Source: Gentiana macrophylla (lineage: Eukaryota > Streptophyta > Magnoliopsida > Gentianales > Gentianaceae). Taken from it: a stretch of 64,000 nucleotides of DNA. The position numbers were made by a program, and so were the translations under genes. The stretch lies in NCBI GenBank assembly GCA_026214975.1, contig CM047808.1, positions 52,306,321-52,370,320 on the forward strand, in the 5' to 3' direction. The notes below the pieces were generated by a model. That model was not told where the DNA came from and did not search any database. It saw nothing but the letters and a program-made list of their open reading frames with translations. Below are positions 57,900 to 64,000 of this stretch, piece by piece; positions within the stretch are counted from its first letter, which is position 1, and the number at the start of each line of letters is the position of its first letter.

Positions 57900-60800
57900 A
57901 TGATCATAAAGTCGTTCCTTCCAAAGTCGCTAAAGCATCCGCGACTCATTGCACTCACGGTAGATACGGGATATTGTATAAGGCATCCTCCTGCACTTCC
58001 TCAGCTGGTCACAGAGAGACTGAGGCTGGCACCAAAGAGCATCTCCAAAGGGTAACACGATAGACATAAAAGAACTGGCCTCGACATCCACATGAAAGCC
58101 CGTGAATTTTAAGCAACCCGTAGCGAGAGCTTTGATCTCGCACACAATACCACCGCCCAAAACACATCCGAAGGCCATAATACACTGGCCCAAGAGAGTC
58201 ACGGAGGATACCTCCCCAAAGGCTAATCCATCACGCACACTCCCGCCAACATTCAACTTGAATCTTCCCGAGGCGGAGTCATCCATCGTAATTGCATACC
58301 TTGTCGCTAGGGGTCGGCTTGATCTTAAACGGAAGAAAGAACGGAGTGTCCCTATCGCTCAGTTCAAGAGACGGATCATTCTCCGAAAGTCACCGACGGA
58401 GAGCACGCTCAATGAGGATAATACTCCGACATCAGAGGTTGAACCGACTCATGCCGCAAAAGTTCCTTCACCAAATACCCCAACATATAAAAATAGAACA
58501 ATAAGCCGATGGTGGATATTCGAACGGAGTTCTCCAAGAATGGAGCATCGAACAATCCCCAAAGTCGGATTAAACTGCATTCAAATGACTCACGGTGCTT
58601 CCAGATAGCGGCAAAGTGACAATGAAAAGTGTGTCTCACCCCATCCCCATTCTCGAAAGCAAAACACTTAGGCACCGAGTTATGCCCGCTTTTGTAAGTC
58701 AGATCAAGGGGAGGAGGTTATTGATAAGCCTCCAAAAGAATGAAATCAGATGATGATGTTGTTCCAAATGATCGTAAAGAGCATTGAGGTGTGACCGGCA
58801 CGCACCATGTTCCACGGATTTAGTAGTGAATTTTCCATTTGGACTAAGTGTCCATATAAGACGGTCACCATATCACGAAAGTACGTGGCTAATCTCTTCA
58901 ACAATTTGGGAGGAGGTAGGTATGCAACATCTCGATTCCACCGCTCATTCACCTAACTCATTGACTCTACGATAGACATTATTGGCGGGTCTCCCACTCG
59001 ATGTCACCAATTATCTCTCCAAAATCAATATCACTCATTGAGTTGCCACGCAACGAACTCCTCCGCTTTATCCTCATCTTCCAAACTCTTCGCAACATAA
59101 AGGGGCCCTAGGCTCCCGGAAAACTAGGAGATTAGTGCACCAACATACGATCATGGATAGCCTTGGCCCAAATGCCCAATCTCCGCCTAATACGGATCCG
59201 AGTTTGACAAAGAAAAGTGTCGATAACCTCAAAGAGATTTCTAACCCCAAACCACCTTCCACAATAGGTCTGCATAACTTATCCCATGACCGCCAATGTA
59301 TATGCTGTACATCCGGCCATCGTCCCAGAGAAACGATTGAAAATCCGATGAGCCGATGTATTACTTCTTGGGAGGACAAGCACTGAGAATGAAGATAGGT
59401 ATGAAGTTAACACATGCCCGACGAATCAACTTGCCCCAAAAGACGTAAGCCTCTGTTCTGACGACAGCCGCTTCAACTTTATCAATAATGTCTTGATAGT
59501 GCAAGACGATTGCGCCGGAAGAGAGGAGCACCCAAGTATCGAAAAGGCATACTTTCTCATAAAACCCAAAGCATTCCAACCCAAGAAATGCGGTCGCAGA
59601 GGCTATGTCCAATGAAAGTGCTTTTGGTCGCACGCCCCGAGACTAACTCATAGTAATGAAAAGGTCCTTGAGGATCCGGAGACCTTTCTATTGCACTCGT
59701 AAACAAAATAGTGTCATCGCGAAGGCCAAGTAGTACACCTTGAACATTCGAGTGATACCGCATGCCCGGATTCTGCTCATAAACTCATTTATCAATCTAC
59801 CAAAATAATCTCCGCTGTAATCGAAGAGAGCCGCTAAAGCGGATCGACTGCTTGACACCCCCTGTCGATGGAAGGGGTAGACGGGTGCCATTTATCGTAA
59901 TACTAAACCGCTTGTTCGACAGAGTTTGAAAAATCGATCCACAAAAGGTTCTGAAGCCAAACATCCAAGCATTTTCATGATGAAACTTCACCATTCTATC
60001 ATGCTTTTTCCATGTCAAGCTTGAGAAGAAGATCGGGCTTCGAGCTTTTGTTAACGCTTACAAAGCTCCTGAGCCAAAGATACTATCGCGAATGCATCCG
60101 CCGACAAAGCCGCCTTGCCGCAACAATGCTTGGAAGAAATCCGCTCAACCGCGTGATGATCTTGGTGATAATTTTAAAAACCGTATGAGGCCGATAGGCC
60201 GGAACTCCTCCATTTGTCCGCCTTCGCTTTTAGGCAGAGAACTATAAGGACGAAAAATACCTCTCGAGATGACCGCCTAAAAAGTCCGCCACCGCTTCCA
60301 CCACATCCTCCTTAATAATAGGCCGCAGGTTTTGAAAATCGAGAGGTAAAACCGCCAGCCTCGCAAAGATCAAGCGCCATAGAAACTATCAAGTGTGAAT
60401 CTCTTCACAAGGAATCTCCATCAAAACACCATTTTGTTCACAGTTGATTTTCGGAAGGTCAAAGTCCACCACTGCACTCAATTCCTTCCTCTCACCGTGA
60501 AAAGATTCGCAAAAATTAACAAATGATACCCGAATGTCATCTTGCCCACAATCCACCCCATCCTCCGCTCGATCTTATGGATATAGTTGGAATTCCTCCT
60601 CTGCTTTGCACACGTGACATACTTGATGTTGGCATCCCGGCTTCAATCCACTTAATTGCGCTTGAGGAATCTAGTCTCAATCGAGTTGCATCTCTCATAC
60701 TCCAATATGGGTCGCATCCGCACCCTCTCTATTGGCATGTGAATGAGACCGCCACGAGGATGGTTCCGACATTAACTTCTCAAGAGCCTCTTTAGTATGC

Positions 60801-61632
60801 TCAAAAATATCTCCAAACACCGTGTGATTCCACTCGCTTAAACGCCAAGCCAACTTCTTGAGTTTTCCGCTAAAAGATTCATACCAATGCGCTTCTTCCT
60901 GCTCAGCCCACACATCTTCACAAGGTCAAGAAACGAGGCATGCTCACCCGTACATTAACAAAACGAAGGAGGACTTCCCATAGTTTTCCCGCCGCATAAG
61001 GTAAGGGGCAATGATCGACAAGACCCGAGGCGATGCATAACTTTTGTTACCTCAAAACTATCCATCCAAGTTGCATTGAAGAAAACCCTATCCAAACGCC
61101 GCCACATGTTCCGTTAAACCACGTGAACTCGCACTTCAAAAGGTGACTCGGTCAAGCTAGCCCCTGGATACAATCGTTGAAATCTTGCATATCATTTGCC
61201 TTTGGGGATCCGCCCCTTTCTCTTGTGCCTGGCGGATAATGTTAAAATCACCTCCCAAAGATCCATGGTCTAATGTCCGTCTCACAGACGAATCAGATAG
61301 AGCACAAGGCTCGCGAGCGAGCCTACTATGCTTAGCATGATCCCGAGACAAAATTATCCCCATTCGATCCGTATCACCGTGCACATCCGATCACAGCCTA
61401 CATTAAGAGTACAAACACCTCCGACCATAGAAACCATATTTTCCTCAAGAAACAGATTGCATGGTCAAAACTCACCACTTAACACTAGTCATAAACTTAG
61501 AAGAAAGGAGGTTCAATTAGGACCAAAACTTTAACCCTATTCTTTTGACAAATGTTTTTAAGACAAGTTTGAGTTTCAAGATTCCCAACCCCACGCACAT
61601 TCCAAAGATAAATATTAATAGGACTAAACATT
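57900..61632 (-). pseudogene. LINE II ORF2: endonuclease-RT-RNase H (heavily broken)
   Basis: The start at 61632 gives MFSPINIYLWNVRGVGNLET, an endonuclease opening. GGDFNIIRQAQEKG lies at about 61250-61205. Reverse transcriptase pieces: FGFRTFCGSIFQTLSNKRFS (59960-59900), STGGVKQS near 59855, and RDDTILFTSA near 59720 at the active site. HWRSWDKLCRPIVEGGLGL (about 59300-59240) is the region before zf-RVT. RNase H: KLNVGGSVRDGLAFGE (58260-58210), with the first catalytic Asp now Gly, then CVLGGGIVCEIKALATG. Frames change every 100-250 bp, mostly by single-base losses at GC-rich spots. Confidence 0.85.
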
Positions 61633-62690
61633 GGAAGAGCTAAGATTAAAAGTTTGTGAAGATACCGTATCATGTGTCATCGCTTTTGGCCTCCTTTTTT
61701 CCGTCTCCTTTTTTGAAGTGCGGTAGTTAAGGAGGAGTCTGTCCTCTTCAAAGATTGGTTCCTCCTCATTGTTAGTAGAGCCATAATCCGCCTCCTCTTC
61801 TGCACTAACCAGAGTATTATTGGTTTCATCACTACCTTCTTTAGGATGTGTTTCACTGAGTTTCGTAACTAACACAAAGTTTCACACAACCCGACTTGTG
61901 TTGTTGTGGATCAGATTCGAGAGTCTAAAATGACTAAGATGCACTTCATCCTTCTCTCGCCTACTATAACATCGTGATGCTCACACTGATCCAAAGTATC
62001 TTTGAAACTCCCGAGGTCCGGTAAGTCTATAGATCGCTTGTCATAACCTGCCGACCTCGGTCTATTATCCAAATATCCGTCCCTATCTTCCTTCATCATA
62101 GAAAAGTGTACGGTCTCTACAATGTCATCATCATTAAGTGCTCGTAGAAGATGAAAAGAATTGTGATTCTCGCTAAGGAAAGTGTTCGCTTTGGGACTCG
62201 TGTAGGCTTAGGCGACGTAGGGAACATGGGTAGTATTTAAATCCACCGCCATGGCTTAGTGCTTTGACATTTATGGGATTTAAGTTTTGCTTCACTTGGT
62301 ACACTTGTCGGGCTTATTCGGGCCGTAAAGATTGGCTCTTCCTTGGTTCTCGCTGTGGACCCCCATTATTAATCTGCCAGAGCCCCAGACTATTCTCGTT
62401 GACGAGGACTTCCGGGCAGGGTTCTTTCCGACAGAGCTTCAAAGATGTCCAATTCTTTTACAAAAGTTACAAGATTGTGCCAATATTCTCGCATTTATCT
62501 CCTCGCCATTGCCCTTGGTGGACGCCCTCTCCCAACTGCACTAGTGCAACGAGGCTTTCTAATATCCACTTCCACAAGGGCTCTAGCTACGGACGGACGC
62601 TCATGTCGGTAGTAGAAGATCCGTCAGAACGGCCTACCAAACAATCCCCAATTTTAGCCACATAGGTCGGGTTAAAAACGGAAGAGGTAA
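61623..62690 (-). pseudogene. LINE II ORF1 remnant
   Basis: On the minus strand upstream of ORF2, pieces such as VAKIGDCLVGRSD (about 62665-62625) and a GGPQREPRKSQS stretch (about 62360-62325), recalling the GPWM..RR.RR phrase of plant LINE ORF1, are followed by an acidic tail, EEEADYGSTNNEEEPIFEED, and a Lys/Arg segment ending at 61624. It overlaps the start of ORF2. The zinc knuckle cannot be recognised. Confidence 0.55.
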
Positions 62691-64000
62691 CCTCGCAAGT
62701 GGTATGCTAAACGCAAGAACCTAACTCTTAAAGAGTTGATGAATGCTATGTTGTTAAGTTCTCGTTTACCTCGTAACTGGGGAAGTTTTCCTCCGCTGTA
62801 ATTCATTTCAACATGATCCCTTCAAAGAAGAAGGATGAGACCCTATAAGAGTTGTGGAAAGCCAGGTTCAGCCACAAAACTGGGAAATGGGGGTGTTTGG
62901 CTAAGGTAGAGGTGCTCAAACCAAAGCAAGTAAATAGGACCTAAAATGATTGGTTGTATATTCATCGGATATACTCTCAAGAGTAGTGCCTATTGGTTTC
63001 TAGCATAAAACCAACATGGTGATGTCATCACCGTGTCTATGAATGTTGTGTTCTTTGAAGATCTCTTTCCATGAAGGAAACAAGCATGAGTAAGCGGACA
63101 TATGAATCTTAATTAAAGTGTGATCCTCAAGAACCTGGGAGCCTTGTTTAGAGTATAGGGCTAGGACTTCCAAGTCCCGTGCTCTCGATTTTCCCATGTG
63201 GTAGAAAATGAACCTGTGACATATGCCGAGGCAATGTCAATTCCAAGCTCATTTCGGAAAGAGGCTATAAAGAGAAATAAAATCCATCATGCAAAACCAC
63301 ACTTGGAAGTTTGTTGGTCTTCCAACGGGAAATAAACCACTGGATTCGTGGATCTTCTAAGTTAAAGGTTGATGGATTTATTGTAAGGCGTTGTTGGTAG
63401 CCTGAGGGTATCCTGCAGAAGGCCATGACTTCTTACTCACAAGTTACGAGAATTACTTATATGGTTCTCATCGGTATATTTGGAGACTATAACTGGAAAT
63501 CCATCAAATGGATGTTTGTGGGAGTTGGAAGAAGAGATGTACTTGGAACAACCCGATGGGTCCATAGTTCCGTGCTAAGAGAGTAAGGTGTGTAGACTTG
63601 TTAAGTCTCTCGTGGCTCAAAATAGCCGAGCAACGGCATATCGAGTTTGACAATGTTATGTTGTCTGGGTAGACATATATATGTCTACATTAAGAACACC
63701 ACCTATATGATAATATGTCTATGACATGCTAATAATGAGAAGTACTCATGAGAGTATCATGAATATGATAAAGATGTTGACAAGGAACTTTGATGTGAAG
63801 GACCTGGAGTTGCATTTGGTATTGGGAGTAAGATCTCTAGTGGACTTGTGTTGTCACAAACTCATTATCATGAGTATGTTTTAAAAGACTTAATGTCTTT
63901 GATGAAAGTCCCGTGAGCACTCCACTTGACCTCGTGATGCACTTAGTCAAGAATGTAGATGAACCTGCATCAATTGAGATATTCTTGTGATCGGGTCTGA
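62691..64000 (+). pseudogene. pol: Copia J integrase-RT remnant
   Basis: Plus strand, heavily broken. Integrase C-terminal half: LTLKELMNAMLLSSRLPRNW (62725-62785), then KKKDETLYELWKARF and KTGKWGCLAKVEVLKPK (62828-62930). Reverse transcriptase: EPVTYAEAMS (63200-63235), IMQNHTWKFVGLPTGNKPL (63283-63340), IHQMDV (63500-63515), LYVDD-like sequence with the active site near 63700 damaged, and FDVKDLGVAFGIGSKI-like sequence (63790-63835). The element continues beyond the window. It belongs to a copia family different from A/B and C. Confidence 0.82.

Larger units (their letters stand above)
57406..62690 (-). mobile_element. LINE II, decayed plant L1-type element
   Basis: This minus-strand LINE has a 3' UTR (about 57500-57900), ORF2 (about 61632-57900) and ORF1 (about 62670-61623). 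I see no clear A-tail or target duplication; the 3' end may lie in or near the gap. It differs in sequence from LINE I and is far more damaged. The first about 90 bases right of the gap are unassigned. Confidence 0.8.

Overview
This window is plant nuclear heterochromatin. It is AT-rich and consists entirely of transposable elements. I found no host gene, tRNA, rRNA, CRISPR array or bacterial-type operon. The families are plant lineages: Ty1/copia of a typical non-Sirevirus type, Sirevirus-like copia with long LTRs and an extra 3' ORF, Athila-type Ty3/gypsy primed by tRNA-Asp, a second gypsy gag type, and plant L1-type LINEs with a C-terminal RNase H. They point to an angiosperm, probably a eudicot; I cannot name the species. 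One assembly gap of 100 N lies at 57306-57405.

The left 50.6 kb reads as one nest. The oldest layer is G, a minus-strand gypsy gag-protease remnant (about 50625-52500). F, a non-autonomous minus-strand element with tRNA-Asp primer site (5' LTR 48885-50624, internal 47121-48884), was inserted into G's protease region. D, a related large non-autonomous element, then landed in F's 3' LTR, about 10 bp from the end of that LTR. D's 5' LTR is 45427-47110; its broken 3' LTR is 15425-16360. C, a Sirevirus-like copia (16724-42895, plus strand), was inserted in D's internal region. E, a 12.9 kb Athila-like element (23326-36223, minus strand, 5-bp target duplication CACCA), was inserted in C's RNase H coding region. 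On the left, copia elements A and B (1-15424, plus strand) sit in D's 3' LTR as a tandem pair sharing one LTR, and that shared LTR is itself split by LINE I (2917-8745, minus strand, 16-bp target duplication).

The right part is less orderly. It holds a short copia LTR with primer site (53518-53714), a Sirevirus-like LTR on the minus strand with part of its 3' module (54486-57305), a second decayed LINE (about 57500-62690, minus strand), and an integrase/reverse transcriptase remnant of another copia (62691-64000, plus strand).

No element here is intact. All coding regions carry stops or frameshifts, several catalytic residues are lost (C protease and integrase, B protease and zinc knuckle), and many stops in C are TAG or TAA where a CAG or CAA codon is expected. 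The most unusual structures are: C's 3' module, a separate acidic ORF region preceded by a repeated 63-nt block and a stretch that looks like an RNA polymerase II promoter; a run of six short hairpins in the leader of B; palindrome clusters upstream of the TATA box in three different gypsy LTR families; and clustered disagreements between otherwise near-identical repeat copies, which suggest a sequencing or assembly problem at CTG/CAG and CG-rich motifs.
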